64,000 nt of DNA from an uncultured Bacteroidales bacterium (GCA_944323245.1 CALURT010000008.1:37653-101652); one strand, 5' to 3'; counted from the first letter of the stretch, positions 35,812-44,710 are shown. Program-made: numbers and translations. Notes: a model not told the origin generated them from the letters alone.

Positions 35812-36081
35812 TTACCAGCTGGCTTTCTTGACGCCTGGAATCAAACCGTTGCTAGCCATCTCACGGAACTGGATACGGCTTATGCCGAACATGCGCATGT
35901 ATCCCTTCGGACGACCGGTGAGTGAGCAGCGGTTGTGCATACGGCAAGGGCTTGAATTCTTCGGGAGTTTGTCAAGAGCAGCCCAGTCTCCGGCTTCTTT
36001 CAGGGCCTTCCTTTTCGCTGCATACTTGGCAACCAATTTGGCGCGTTTCACTTCGCGGGCTTTCATTGATTCTTTTGCCAT
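35812..36081 (-). CDS. rpsN: 30S ribosomal protein S14 (zinc-free form)
   Basis: 89 residues, the longer C-minus form: only one cysteine is in the C-terminal part, where [31 protein letters not shown] replaces the CxxC...CxxC ribbon. It decorates the head of the 30S subunit. AAAGGAGAAG lies before the start codon. An 81-base gap to rpsH is the largest in this part of the operon. Confidence 0.97.
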   Translation of the reverse strand: MAKESMKAREVKRAKLVAKYAAKRKALKEAGDWAALDKLPKNSSPCRMHNRCSLTGRPKGYMRMFGISRIQFREMASNGLIPGVKKASW

Positions 36082-36093
36082 CTTACTTCTCCT

Positions 36094-36693
36094 TTAGTTG
36101 TTATGTTTTTTGAAAGGCAGGCCGAATTCACGCAAAAGGGCATGAGCTTCTTCGTCCGTCTTTGCAGTAGTTACGAATGTGATTTCCATTCCGAGGATTT
36201 TCGAAATCTTGTCAATGTCGATTTCCGGGAAAATTATCTGCTCCTTGATACCGAGAGTGTAATTTCCCTTTCCGTCCAATTTCTCGGAAATTCCGTTGAA
36301 GTCCCTGATACGAGGGAGGGAAACACGGATAAGCCTCTCAAGGAATTCATACATTTTCGTGTTGCGGAGCGTCACTTTCACGCCGATAGGCATACCCTTA
36401 CGCAACTTGAAGTTGGAGATATCCTTTCTTGAAGTCGTGGCAACGGCTTTCTGACCGGTAATTGCCGAAAGTTCCTGCTGTGCAGTCTCGACGAGTTTCT
36501 TGTCACCGGTAGCGTCTCCGATACCCTGGTTGATGGTAATCTTCACGAGCTTAGGCACCTGCATGATCGTGCCGTAAGAAAACTCTTTCATCAGCTTCGG
36601 CACGATTACTTCCCTGTACTGTTTTTTCAGGGTAGGAACGTACGATGCCGGAACAGCACTGCTGGCTGCTGTCGTATTCTTAGTCTTTGCCAT
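36094..36693 (-). CDS. rplE: 50S ribosomal protein L5
   Basis: 199 residues, about 15-20 longer than usual through an N-terminal Ala/Ser/Thr-rich segment (residues 1-17). The body has [40 protein letters not shown] and [17 protein letters not shown]. It binds 5S rRNA and contacts P-site tRNA. Its start overlaps the rplX stop by one base (TAATG). Confidence 0.97.
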   Translation of the reverse strand: MAKTKNTTAASSAVPASYVPTLKKQYREVIVPKLMKEFSYGTIMQVPKLVKITINQGIGDATGDKKLVETAQQELSAITGQKAVATTSRKDISNFKLRKGMPIGVKVTLRNTKMYEFLERLIRVSLPRIRDFNGISEKLDGKGNYTLGIKEQIIFPEIDIDKISKILGMEITFVTTAKTDEEAHALLREFGLPFKKHNN

Positions 36694-37010
36694 TATTTAA
36701 TCTCCTCTCCAGATTTTTTAGCATAACGGACTTTCTTTCCATCCACGAACTTGCGTCCGATTCTTGTCGGGCCGCCTTTCGACGGATCTACAAGTTGAAG
36801 ATTCGAAATATGAATCCCTGCTTCCTGTTTAACAATACCGCCCTGCGGATTCTTGGAATTAGGTTTGGTATGCTTGCTCACCATGTTGATTCCTTCTACG
36901 ATAGCGCGATCCTTGGAAACAATCACCTCAAGCACCTTTCCTGTCTTCCCCTTGTCGTTACCGGCGTTCACATACACCGTATCGCCTTTTTTGATATGTA
37001 ATTTTTTCAT
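36693..37010 (-). CDS. rplX: 50S ribosomal protein L24
   Basis: 105 residues. The KOW motif is at the N-terminus ([23 protein letters not shown]), followed by [22 protein letters not shown]. An early 50S assembly protein. Its TAA shares a base with the rplE ATG. Confidence 0.98.
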   Translation of the reverse strand: MKKLHIKKGDTVYVNAGNDKGKTGKVLEVIVSKDRAIVEGINMVSKHTKPNSKNPQGGIVKQEAGIHISNLQLVDPSKGGPTRIGRKFVDGKKVRYAKKSGEEIK

Positions 37011-37021
37011 AACTGTTCGGA

Positions 37022-37387
37022 TTAAAGTACTTCTGGTGCCAATGAAACGATTTTCATGTAATTTTCACGGAGCTCCCTTGCTACAGGACCGAAGATACGC
37101 GTTCCGCGGACCTCGCCCTGATTGTTGAGAAGCACGCAGGCATTGTCATCGAAACGGATATACGATCCGTCCGGTCTGCGAATTTCCTTTTTGGTACGGA
37201 CAACTACAGCCTTGGATACCGAACCTTTCTTTGCGTCCCCACCCGGGATAGCGCTCTTTACCGCAACGACTATCTTGTCGCCGACTCTTGCATAACGGCG
37301 GCGTGTACCTCCAAGCACACGGATACAAAGAACTTCCTTTGCACCGCTGTTGTCTGCCACCTGTAAACGTGATTCCTGCTGTATCAT
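37022..37387 (-). CDS. rplN: 50S ribosomal protein L14
   Basis: 121 residues. [27 protein letters not shown] and [19 protein letters not shown] sequence (here [15 protein letters not shown]) leading to [17 protein letters not shown] identify L14, which lies at the subunit interface. It follows rpsQ by 2 bases. Confidence 0.98.
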   Translation of the reverse strand: MIQQESRLQVADNSGAKEVLCIRVLGGTRRRYARVGDKIVVAVKSAIPGGDAKKGSVSKAVVVRTKKEIRRPDGSYIRFDDNACVLLNNQGEVRGTRIFGPVARELRENYMKIVSLAPEVL

Positions 37388-37389
37388 TG

Positions 37390-37644
37390 CTATTTAACTT
37401 TTTCTACGATTTCTACTAATCTCCAGTTCTTTGTCTTGCTCAACGGACGGGTTTCCATAATGCGAACCGTATCGCCTTCGCTGCACTCGTTCTTTTCATC
37501 ATGAGCGACGAACTTGGTGGTCTTCTTTACGAATTTACCGTAAATCGGGTGTTTTTCCCTTCTGGCTACTGCTACAACGATGGATTTATCCATTTTGTTG
37601 CTGACCACAACACCTATTCTTTCCTTACGAAGATTTCTTTCCAT
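37390..37644 (-). CDS. rpsQ: 30S ribosomal protein S17
   Basis: 84 residues. [21 protein letters not shown] and [19 protein letters not shown] are typical of S17, an OB-fold primary 16S rRNA binder. Located between rpmC and rplN. Confidence 0.98.
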   Translation of the reverse strand: MERNLRKERIGVVVSNKMDKSIVVAVARREKHPIYGKFVKKTTKFVAHDEKNECSEGDTVRIMETRPLSKTKNWRLVEIVEKVK

Positions 37645-37656
37645 CAGACTGAATTT

Positions 37657-37851
37657 TTAGTTCTGTTTTTCTTTTTCGGCCAGAATCGTCATCATTCTTG
37701 CAATATCCCTTCTGGCTTTTTTAACCTTGGATGTATCCTCTAATGGAGAAATCGCATGGTTAATCTTCATTGTGTCCAGTGCGGCTTTCTCAGCCTCGAT
37801 GCGCTCACGGAGGTCGCTTATGGACATTTCACGTACTTCAGATGCTTTCAT
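37657..37851 (-). CDS. rpmC: 50S ribosomal protein L29
   Basis: 64 residues, two helices: MKASEVREMSISDLRERIEAEKAAL then ARRDIARMMTILAEKEKQ. L29 lies at the peptide exit where trigger factor and SRP dock. It follows rplP in the usual order. Confidence 0.97.
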   Translation of the reverse strand: MKASEVREMSISDLRERIEAEKAALDTMKINHAISPLEDTSKVKKARRDIARMMTILAEKEKQN

Positions 37852-37868
37852 TTTCTTTCTCCATTAAA

Positions 37869-38288
37869 TTATTCAACATAATCTCTGCGAACAACGAATT
37901 TGGTCGTCACCGGCAGTTTCTGCGCTCCGAGACGCAAGGCCTCTTTCGCAACAGCCATCGGAACTCCCTCCGCCTCAATCAGGATGCGGCCAGGGGTAAC
38001 AGGACAAACAAATCCTTCCGGATTACCCTTACCTTTACCCATACGCACTTCGGCAGGTTTCTTGGTGTACGGCTTGTCAGGGAAAATCCTGATCCAGATC
38101 TTACCTTCACGTTTCATATAACGCACGACTGCCTGACGGGCCGCCTCAATCTGTCGACCGGTAAGCCAACAATTTTCCAAGGTCTTGATACCGAAAGAAC
38201 CGAATGCGAGCTGGTTTCCCCTCTGGGCCAGACCCTTCATGCGGCCTTTCTGCTGCCTTCTAAATTTTGTTTTCTTCGGTTGTAACAT
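37869..38288 (-). CDS. rplP: 50S ribosomal protein L16
   Basis: 139 residues. [25 protein letters not shown] and [25 protein letters not shown] identify L16, which organises the A site of the large subunit. In other bacteria it directly follows rpsC. Here it is the first gene of its transcript, with its own promoter and leader upstream, and rpsC lies 12.8 kb away. Confidence 0.98.
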   Translation of the reverse strand: MLQPKKTKFRRQQKGRMKGLAQRGNQLAFGSFGIKTLENCWLTGRQIEAARQAVVRYMKREGKIWIRIFPDKPYTKKPAEVRMGKGKGNPEGFVCPVTPGRILIEAEGVPMAVAKEALRLGAQKLPVTTKFVVRRDYVE

Positions 38289-38319
38289 TGTTTTATTACT
38301 TTAATAATTTGTTCAAATT

Positions 38320-38370
38320 CCTTAAATAATTGAGTATCAGCTGGTTGGGCGGACTTATCCTCAATTAAGG
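38320..38370 (-). promoter_or_regulatory. Possible 5' hairpin in the rplP operon leader
   Basis: On the minus strand CCTTAATTGAG (complement of 38360-38370) can pair with CTCAATTATTTAAGG (complement of 38320-38334): 7 + 5 bp with a 4-base bulge and a loop of about 25 bases. The predicted transcript begins near 38369, so the stem forms at the very 5' end, about 80 bases before rplP. It may be a stability or autoregulatory element. The remainder of the 300-base gap up to 38590 holds only the two divergent promoters. Confidence 0.4.
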
Positions 38371-38375
38371 GACTG

Positions 38376-38405
38376 CAAAGATAGTCATTTTTTCTGATTT
38401 GCAAA
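38376..38405 (-). promoter_or_regulatory. Promoter of the rplP (spc-alpha) operon
   Basis: On the minus strand TTTG (complement 38402-38405) is followed 18 bases later by TATCTTTG (complement 38376-38383), full matches to the -33 and -7 elements of Bacteroidetes promoters. It shows that the downstream part of the split r-protein cluster has its own transcription start. Confidence 0.7.
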
Positions 38406-38540
38406 TATTTTTCGAGAAATTTTCTTGCATTTTCGACCGAAAAATTTTTATGCTAACAGCGGGGTTATCATGCACTTATAAACAGTGTTGAAAAATTTAT
38501 CAGCGCATTTTGGACTGCATCGGAAACAGGTATCGGCACC

Positions 38541-38569
38541 TTGTCTGTATTCCTTTTTTTGTATTTTTG
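38541..38569 (+). promoter_or_regulatory. Promoter of the DUF4294 gene
   Basis: TTG at 38541-38543 is followed 18 bases later by TATTTTTG (38562-38569), with C after it. The start codon at 38590 is 20 bases on. It excludes an upstream in-frame codon at 38485 as the start. Confidence 0.6.
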
Positions 38570-38589
38570 CAGGGATTTGCAGACTGCGA

Positions 38590-39249
38590 ATGAAAAACAC
38601 CGGAAACATAGGACTTTACATCATCGTCCAGCTTGCCGTCCTGTTCATGGCGACGGCGGCTTACGGACAGGACTATCTCGGATACAGGGTCGAGGGTAAG
38701 GACACCGTTTATATGGACGAACTGCCCGAAGCCAAGGTCTATGCCCGGCTTCCGAAGCAGAAAGGACGCGAATGGAGAAAATACTACAGGCTCGTACACA
38801 ATTTCAGCAAGACCTACCCGTATGCCCTTGTCGCAAGGAAACTCGTGGAAGAAGTCGACAGCACCATCATCGCCGACAACCTTAAAAGAGGAAAGCGGGA
38901 ACGCTACATAGCGGAGAAGCAGAAGGAGCTGTTCAACGTGTTCGAAAAGCCTCTGAGAAACCTCACCGTCTCGCAGGGAATGCTGCTGATGAAACTCATC
39001 GACAGGGAATGCGGCAAGACTTCATTCAATATTATAAAAGGGTACAAAAACGGGATGGCGGCCGGATTCTGGCAAGGGATAGCCAGGATTTTCGGCACTG
39101 ACCTGAAAAAGCCGTATGACCCGGACGGAGAGGACCGGGCAATAGAAGAACTTGTGGAACTTTGGGAAGAAGGCGAATTCGAGCGTCTTTACTTTTCCTT
39201 GTTCTGGAAATATCCTCCGACTGTCGAAATCCCGTCGAAATACAGATAA
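38590..39249 (+). CDS. DUF4294 family exported protein
   Basis: 219 residues from the ATG at 38590, after the promoter. A signal peptide or anchor (about 8-26, ending TAAYGQ) is followed by the DUF4294 domain: DELPEAKVYARLP, YYRLVHNFSKTYPYALVAR and RNLTVSQGMLLMKLIDRECGKTSF. The domain is common in Bacteroidetes but has no assigned function. It is the first gene of the block that separates the two r-protein clusters. The last 61 bases also code for the end of the convergent lpxH. Confidence 0.85.
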   Translation: MKNTGNIGLYIIVQLAVLFMATAAYGQDYLGYRVEGKDTVYMDELPEAKVYARLPKQKGREWRKYYRLVHNFSKTYPYALVARKLVEEVDSTIIADNLKRGKRERYIAEKQKELFNVFEKPLRNLTVSQGMLLMKLIDRECGKTSFNIIKGYKNGMAAGFWQGIARIFGTDLKKPYDPDGEDRAIEELVELWEEGEFERLYFSLFWKYPPTVEIPSKYR

Positions 39250-39941
39250 GGAGAGGACTCCATCCAGTCTTTCAGGATAATAAGGTCGGCTCCGCCAGGC
39301 GTCCTCATCTTCACGTCCACATGATAATGCCCGAAAATGAAATAATCCACGGGAGTCCTCTTTTCGAATTCCTCGGCGAACCTGTATATCGGCTCGTCCT
39401 TTCCCTTGAAAAAATACTTCTCCTTACGGCCCAAGCGGCTGCGTTTGGACCATGAATTGCCCAAGGCGAACGCCATTCTCGGATGCAACATGCTGAACAG
39501 AGACTGAAGGAAGCGGTTATGGAAAACCGCCCTCAGCATCCTGTAGCCTGCTGGGACGGGACCCAATCCGTCACCGTGACCGAGACAGAATTTCGTCCCG
39601 CCGATATCGACGACGGCAGGCTGTGTGAGTCTGACCATTCCCAGTTCTTCGAAATAGCGGTATGTCCAGACGTCATGGTTACCCTGAAAAAAGTATATGC
39701 GGACGCCGGCATCCATAAGGTCAGTCAGTGCCGAAAGGACACGCACATAGCCTTTGGGCACGACATCCCTGTATTCGTACCAGAAATCCCAGATGTCGCC
39801 GAGAAGATACACGGCCTCCGTTTCAGGCGGCAGTGACCTGAGAAATCCGACAAACCGGCGTTCCCTGTCCTTTGGGTCATTGACATCAAGACCGAGATGG
39901 ACATCGGCGACGAAATATGTCAGAGGATGTGCGGCTTCCAT
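39189..39941 (-). CDS. lpxH: UDP-2,3-diacylglucosamine diphosphatase (LpxH)
   Basis: 250 residues of the calcineurin-like metallophosphatase fold. FVADVHLGL, YLLGDIWDFWYEY, FFQGNHDVW, CLGHGDG and IFGHYH supply the metal-binding Asp, Asn and His residues. LpxH forms lipid X in lipid A synthesis at the inner membrane. It lies 25 bases downstream of uppP in the ftsX-DUF3098-uppP-lpxH run. Its C-terminal 20 codons overlap the convergent DUF4294 gene. Confidence 0.93.
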   Translation of the reverse strand: MEAAHPLTYFVADVHLGLDVNDPKDRERRFVGFLRSLPPETEAVYLLGDIWDFWYEYRDVVPKGYVRVLSALTDLMDAGVRIYFFQGNHDVWTYRYFEELGMVRLTQPAVVDIGGTKFCLGHGDGLGPVPAGYRMLRAVFHNRFLQSLFSMLHPRMAFALGNSWSKRSRLGRKEKYFFKGKDEPIYRFAEEFEKRTPVDYFIFGHYHVDVKMRTPGGADLIILKDWMESSPYLYFDGISTVGGYFQNKEK

Positions 39942-39966
39942 AAATCATGCGACCGACAGACGGCGC

Positions 39967-40785
39967 CTAAGCAAATATGAATATGCATATCGCCACGATG
40001 ACGCAGTAAAGGGCGAACCAGCTCAGTTTTGCCTTTTTGACAAGGGCTATCATGGCCTTGCAGGCAAAAAGTCCCGACAGGAAAGCGGAAAGGAAGCCCA
40101 ATATCAGCGGCAGCGCACCGATGGACGACTCCGCCATTTCCCCGCCGACAAGCTGGAGGAAGGTTTCCCCGAGGATAGGCACAAGGACCATGAGGAACGA
40201 GAACTGGGCCATAGCGCTGCGTTTGACTCCGCAGATAAGTCCCGTGGAAATGGTGGTACCGGAGCGCGAGAGTCCGGGAATGACGGCAAATGCCTGACCG
40301 AGGCCCACGGCAAATGCCTGCCAGTATGAAATGCCCGAACGGTATTTGTTTTCAGCGATACAGGTCGCTGCGGATTTTCTCCGGGGATTGGATGCGAGGT
40401 CCGAAAAGAACAGCAGGCAGGCCGTCATGAGCAGTGCGCCGCCCACCACATAGATGGAAGTGAAAAGGCCCTCGACAAAATCCTTGAAAAACATGCCTAT
40501 GATGAATACCGGAATCATCGACACGCATATCTTCAATATATAATCGGTCTCGTCGTTGTATTTGAACTTGAACAGTCCTTTCAGGAGATTCCAGATCGTT
40601 TTCCTGAAAACGACGATGGTACTCAATACTGTAGCGGCATGTACCACCACTTCGAAGACCAGATCGTCAGAGGATTCCACTCCGAGGAGTTCGCGTCCGA
40701 TGACAAGATGTCCACTGCTGCTGACCGGCAGAAATTCCGTAAGTCCCTGGACCAATCCGAGGATTATTGCTTCAAACCATTCCAT
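39967..40785 (-). CDS. uppP: Undecaprenyl-diphosphatase (BacA/UppP)
   Basis: 272 residues with about eight membrane segments. The catalytic regions are GLVQGLTEFLPVSSSGHLVIG at the N-terminus and PGLSRSGTTISTGL near residue 175. The enzyme recycles undecaprenyl diphosphate to the carrier lipid for peptidoglycan and O-antigen. The gene is 3 bases from DUF3098 and likely in one message with ftsX. Confidence 0.96.
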   Translation of the reverse strand: MEWFEAIILGLVQGLTEFLPVSSSGHLVIGRELLGVESSDDLVFEVVVHAATVLSTIVVFRKTIWNLLKGLFKFKYNDETDYILKICVSMIPVFIIGMFFKDFVEGLFTSIYVVGGALLMTACLLFFSDLASNPRRKSAATCIAENKYRSGISYWQAFAVGLGQAFAVIPGLSRSGTTISTGLICGVKRSAMAQFSFLMVLVPILGETFLQLVGGEMAESSIGALPLILGFLSAFLSGLFACKAMIALVKKAKLSWFALYCVIVAICIFIFA

Positions 40786-40788
40786 AGA

Positions 40789-41022
40789 TTAATTGCTTTT
40801 ACTGTCTTTTTCCTTATGCATAATGGCGCAGATGATGACGACGATACCCGTTATGATGACAACGGGAGCCGCCACAAGACGCCTGAAATCAAACATGTCG
40901 TAATTGAAGACCTGAGGGTCCTTGATACCGCCTCCGGCCATCAGAATATAACCGCAAATCATAAGGACCACTCCCGCTAAAAGGAGTCTCAATCCCTTCG
41001 GTGTAATCGGCATATTATCCAT
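40789..41022 (-). CDS. DUF3098 family membrane protein
   Basis: 77 residues with two membrane helices (about 12-30 and 48-68) around a short loop containing FNYDMFDFRRL, and a charged C-terminus. Small proteins like this regularly stand between ftsX and uppP in Bacteroidetes; their function is not known. It lies 19 bases after ftsX and 3 before uppP. Confidence 0.85.
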   Translation of the reverse strand: MDNMPITPKGLRLLLAGVVLMICGYILMAGGGIKDPQVFNYDMFDFRRLVAAPVVIITGIVVIICAIMHKEKDSKSN

Positions 41023-41041
41023 AATCTGTAATCTGTTACAA

Positions 41042-41920
41042 TCAATAATATAAATCGTCCTTTCTGAGAGACACCAATCTGTTCACCACAAACCAAGTGC
41101 TCGCCACACATATCAGCAGCCCGGAAGCTATCACTATGCCCATCACCACAAGCAGGAGTTCAAGCCTGAAAATACCGAAAAGCCCAGCAAACTCGCTCCT
41201 GAGGAAAAAGAGCGCCCCGACCAATGCAGCTATGGCTATCATGGAAGCGAAAAGCCCTTGAAAAGCGGACTGCAGCAGAAACGGCGCCCTGATAAAGGCT
41301 TTCGTGGCCCCGACAAGTTTCATGGTATGTATGGTAAACCTCCTGGCATAGATGCTCAGGCGTATGGTGTTGTTTATGAGCACGAATGAAATGAAGAGCA
41401 GCAGGGCGATGAAAATGCCGAGCACAAGGGAAATCCTGCTCAGGTTTGCATTGAGGGCGTCCACAAGCGACCTCTGGTACACGACTTCATCCACCGCCGG
41501 AAAGGCAAGAAGTTCCGTCTTCACAATTTCCAGGCTGTCGGAAGACACATACTCCGCCTTCAGTGTGACATCTATTGAAATAGGAATGGGAGAAGTCTCG
41601 AACACATCTAAGAAATCCTCGCCGAGCAAGGCCGTCATTTCCCTCCTGCCCTGCTCCGCCGATATGAATTCCGTGGACTTGATGAACCGCATGGTATCTA
41701 TCACGGCCTGGAGATCCATGGCCTTCTTCTCCGATACATTCCTGTCGAGCATGACGGAAACCTGCATGTTTTCCTTGAAATAATCGGATACGGACCTTGC
41801 ATTGACAAGCAACAGGCTCGCCATCCCTACAAGCAGCAATACGAGACTGATACTGATTACGGACGACAGATACGCGCTCCTCAATCTTCTGTTAAGAATA
41901 CCTCTATCTTCTTTTCCCAT
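41042..41920 (-). CDS. ftsX: Cell division protein FtsX (permease)
   Basis: 292 residues from the ATG at 41920; a further ATG at 41947 is inside the promoter region. One membrane segment near 20-42, an extracytoplasmic domain of about 110 residues, then three C-terminal segments. The FtsX/MacB signature is LINNTIRLSIYARRFTIHTMKLVGATKAFIRAPFLLQ. With FtsE it regulates peptidoglycan hydrolases at division; no ftsE is nearby. First gene of the ftsX-DUF3098-uppP-lpxH operon. Confidence 0.93.
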   Translation of the reverse strand: MGKEDRGILNRRLRSAYLSSVISISLVLLLVGMASLLLVNARSVSDYFKENMQVSVMLDRNVSEKKAMDLQAVIDTMRFIKSTEFISAEQGRREMTALLGEDFLDVFETSPIPISIDVTLKAEYVSSDSLEIVKTELLAFPAVDEVVYQRSLVDALNANLSRISLVLGIFIALLLFISFVLINNTIRLSIYARRFTIHTMKLVGATKAFIRAPFLLQSAFQGLFASMIAIAALVGALFFLRSEFAGLFGIFRLELLLVVMGIVIASGLLICVASTWFVVNRLVSLRKDDLYY

Positions 41921-41944
41921 GAGCAATAGAACTCCAATCGGCCT

Positions 41945-41982
41945 CAAAGATAGTTAAATATCAAAAAAAATTATTATCTTTG
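41945..41982. promoter_or_regulatory. Divergent promoter boxes for ftsX and the glycogen synthase-like gene
   Basis: CAAAGATA (41945-41952) is TATCTTTG on the minus strand, ahead of ftsX; TATCTTTG (41975-41982) on the plus strand is ahead of the gene at 42014. Both fully match TAnnTTTG, 22 bases apart. Confidence 0.65.
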
Positions 41983-42013
41983 TTGAGATTTTGTCCAAAA
42001 AACGTTATTTATC

Positions 42014-42832
42014 ATGGGGGATTCTGTTAAAAGAGTATTGTTTGTCAATTCGGAGATATTTCCGTATCTGCCGGAATCCGAAATATCCCGCATTGGAAGA
42101 TTTCTCCCTCAAGGAATACAGGAACGGAAAAAGGAAATACGCTCATTCATGCCGAGATACGGCTGCATCAACGAACGCAAGAACCAGCTTCACGAGGTCA
42201 TCCGGCTGTCCGGCATGAACATCATCATAAACGATGTGGACAGGCCTTTGGTCATAAAAGTGGCGTCTATCCCTGCCGCAAGGATGCAGGTATATTTCAT
42301 CGACAACGAAGACTATTTCCACAGGAAACAGGTGTTCTGTGACGAGTCCGGAAAATTTTTCGAGGACAACGCCGAGCGGGCCGTCTTTTTCGCCCGCGGG
42401 GTTCTGGAAACAGTCAAGAAACTGCGTTGGGCACCGGATATAATACATTGCCACGGATGGATTACACAGGTCCTGCCTCTGTATTTGAAAAAAGCATACA
42501 TCGACGACCCTATTTTCTCGAACAGCAAAATAATACTGTCCCTGTACGGAGATACTCCGGAAACGGATTTTTCCGAGGATTTTTCATCGAAAATCCTCTA
42601 CGGAGGCGTCGGAGCGGAAGATGTTTCCATTCTTTCCGAACCTACGGGCATAAATCTTGCTAAATTGGCCGTGCTTAATGCAGACGGGGTGATTTTCGGG
42701 AGCGGAGACATTCCGGAAGAACTCATGTCGTTCTGCAGACAGAGCGGGCTGCCGCTTCTTCCATATAAGGAAGACTCGTTGAAGGACGGCTCGTTCGTCG
42801 ATGATTACAACAATTTTTATGATCTTGTCTGA
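42014..42832 (+). CDS. Glycogen/starch synthase-like protein, GT5 N-terminal domain only
   Basis: 272 residues that correspond only to the N-terminal Rossmann half of GT5 glycogen synthases: VLFVNSEIFPYLPESEISRIGRFLPQGIQERKKEIRSFMPRYG, then HCHGWITQVLPLYLKK. The usual N-terminal K-x-G-G-L is replaced and the whole C-terminal donor-binding half is absent. Such half-length proteins are regular in Bacteroidetes, where the gene precedes a DUF4270 gene, as here (3 bases). It may not be a synthase; a role in the envelope is possible. Confidence 0.85.
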   Translation: MGDSVKRVLFVNSEIFPYLPESEISRIGRFLPQGIQERKKEIRSFMPRYGCINERKNQLHEVIRLSGMNIIINDVDRPLVIKVASIPAARMQVYFIDNEDYFHRKQVFCDESGKFFEDNAERAVFFARGVLETVKKLRWAPDIIHCHGWITQVLPLYLKKAYIDDPIFSNSKIILSLYGDTPETDFSEDFSSKILYGGVGAEDVSILSEPTGINLAKLAVLNADGVIFGSGDIPEELMSFCRQSGLPLLPYKEDSLKDGSFVDDYNNFYDLV

Positions 42833-42835
42833 AAA

Positions 42836-44533
42836 ATGAAATTGTCATTGTTCCGTACAGGCAGAAAACTGTCGGTCATGATGCCGATGCTTTGCCTTGC
42901 CGCATCATGCGTCTACATAAACGAGGAACTCGGAAAAGAGTACATCCCTACAAGGCATCAGTATGATGTGTATGTCAAGGAGTTCGAACTCAAGGACATT
43001 AAAATGAAACCGGCAGACAGCCTGTCGGCATACAGTTCCTCGAGAATCACCATAGGGTCCGTAATGGATCCCGTTTTCGGCCTTACCACCAAAAGTTCTG
43101 CTTTTACCCTCATACCTATTTCAAAGGAACTGGATTTCGGTGAAAATCCCGTAATCCGGCAGTTCCACTTTTCGGCAGTGAAGGATACCGTCTCTTTCCC
43201 GGATGCAAGCCAGGAGCAGATCATTCAGAATATCAATGTATTCGCCTTGGATGAAGAAATTGGGGAAGACGACGTCTATGTCAGTTCCGGAAAGAATCTG
43301 AAAATAGGCAAGCGGATAAGCAACGGCATTCCGCTCTACACCGGAGGTGATTCCCTCTCCTTCGACTTTTCCGAGGAATTCGGTCAGATGTATATCGACA
43401 AATTAAAAAGCATGACCCTCGATTCCGTGAGCAATTACGTGAAGGTGCTCCCCGGAATATACCTGTCGGTGGATGACCAGACCTCCACGGGAGGCAGAAT
43501 CAACCTTTTCAACCTTTCAATCGAGATTCAGGATTCCTATTACATATCCGGCAGTTATGCCGAACTGAAATTCACTTCCACTTACGGGACCCGGGAAAAT
43601 GTCGACACGTCATTCCTCTTTTTCTTCGGAGCACAGGACATGTCGATATACCAGGAGGCCGAGAGCATGTATGCAAACGATACCCGTACGCCACAATATG
43701 CCCTGAATCTGTCGGTTCACCAGACGGGAACGGTTCCTGAAACCGCATCGGACAAAATATATGTGGAAGGCGGCGGCGGGGTGAAGCCTGTCATATCGGC
43801 CAAGGAACTCACGGACAGCTGTCTTGCCCTTTTCGCAAAGGACGGCATCAATCCTGAGGCCGTCATCATCAACAAGGCGAGCCTTGTCATGCCGTTCGAT
43901 TTTCCGTATGAAGACGGGGCCATAGACCGGTATCCAGTACAGTTGAGCCCGACCTGCCGCATACGGACCACGGACAGTGAAGATGCGAACAAGAAATACG
44001 TATCCTTTGCAGGACTTACGGATACGAGCATAGATACTGAGGATCCCGGGGATATCAACAGGTCTCTCTGCTGCTACACCCCTGACATCGGGCACCATCT
44101 GCAGGAAATCCTTAGACTCTCCGACAATGAGGACACTGACATAAGCCAGTATGACATCTGGCTGCTGATAATGGCCTTGGAAACCGTCGAAGAATCTTCG
44201 TCAAGCAGCATGAACGACTATTATTCAAATCTGCTGTATTACAATTACCTCAACAGCATCTACGACCCTTACGGATACGGTTACGGTGGATACGGAGGGT
44301 ATTACGGATACGGATATGGCGGATACAACAGCTATTACGGATACAACAACTATATCAATTACGCATTGGCCGCCCAGTATTCGAGCAACCAGTCTTCAGG
44401 CACAACGACATACCAGTTGGACAGGGACAGGTATTATGCAGGCGTACTGCGGGGTCCGGACAGCGACGGCGACGGGAACAAGCCGAGAGTGCGGATCACG
44501 TATTCCGTCCCCAAAACCGCCAACCGGAACTGA
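42836..44533 (+). CDS. DUF4270 family surface lipoprotein with Gly/Tyr-rich segment
   Basis: 565 residues. The lipoprotein signal ends at LAASC, Cys23; then comes the DUF4270 domain (KEFELKDIKMKPADSLSAYSSSRITIGSVMDPVFG and beta-rich sequence to about 460). Near residues 475-510 there is a low-complexity stretch of almost only Gly and Tyr (DPYGYGYGGYGGYYGYGYGG and more). It closes with a short beta segment. Secreted to the outer membrane by inference; function unknown. It forms an operon with the upstream half-length GT5 gene. Confidence 0.87.
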   Translation: MKLSLFRTGRKLSVMMPMLCLAASCVYINEELGKEYIPTRHQYDVYVKEFELKDIKMKPADSLSAYSSSRITIGSVMDPVFGLTTKSSAFTLIPISKELDFGENPVIRQFHFSAVKDTVSFPDASQEQIIQNINVFALDEEIGEDDVYVSSGKNLKIGKRISNGIPLYTGGDSLSFDFSEEFGQMYIDKLKSMTLDSVSNYVKVLPGIYLSVDDQTSTGGRINLFNLSIEIQDSYYISGSYAELKFTSTYGTRENVDTSFLFFFGAQDMSIYQEAESMYANDTRTPQYALNLSVHQTGTVPETASDKIYVEGGGGVKPVISAKELTDSCLALFAKDGINPEAVIINKASLVMPFDFPYEDGAIDRYPVQLSPTCRIRTTDSEDANKKYVSFAGLTDTSIDTEDPGDINRSLCCYTPDIGHHLQEILRLSDNEDTDISQYDIWLLIMALETVEESSSSSMNDYYSNLLYYNYLNSIYDPYGYGYGGYGGYYGYGYGGYNSYYGYNNYINYALAAQYSSNQSSGTTTYQLDRDRYYAGVLRGPDSDGDGNKPRVRITYSVPKTANRN

Positions 44534-44540
44534 TATATAA

Positions 44541-44650
44541 TGTCGGTGTCATGGTGAGCGGAGGACGCAGTCCGAAGTCGAACCATCTGTCTCCATGAGC
44601 CGGCAGATCCCTCCCGCTATGTTCGGTCGGGATGACACAGGGATGAAACA
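44541..44650. repeat. Intergenic repeat-like element between DUF4270 and acpP
   Basis: The segment contains GAGCGGAGGACGCAGTCCGAAGTCGA and then the core at 44603-44635, GCAGATCCCTCCCGCT...TTCGGTCGGGATGA, whose ends ATCCC and GGGAT can pair. A divergent copy of the core is present at 63789-63831. Two copies in 64 kb with the same flanking logic suggest a dispersed intergenic repeat. It has no reading frame. Confidence 0.5.
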
Positions 44651-44655
44651 AAAAG

Positions 44656-44689
44656 AGGAGGGACGACCCGCAATCGGGTCGTCCCTCCT
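44656..44689. terminator. Bidirectional rho-independent terminator between DUF4270 and acpP
   Basis: A perfect 14-bp stem: AGGAGGGACGACCC (44656-44669) with GGGTCGTCCCTCCT (44676-44689), loop GCAATC. It has A-run upstream and T-run downstream, so it can terminate both the plus-strand DUF4270 operon and the minus-strand acpP. Confidence 0.88.
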
Positions 44690-44710
44690 TATTTTTATCA
44701 GACGTTGTAA

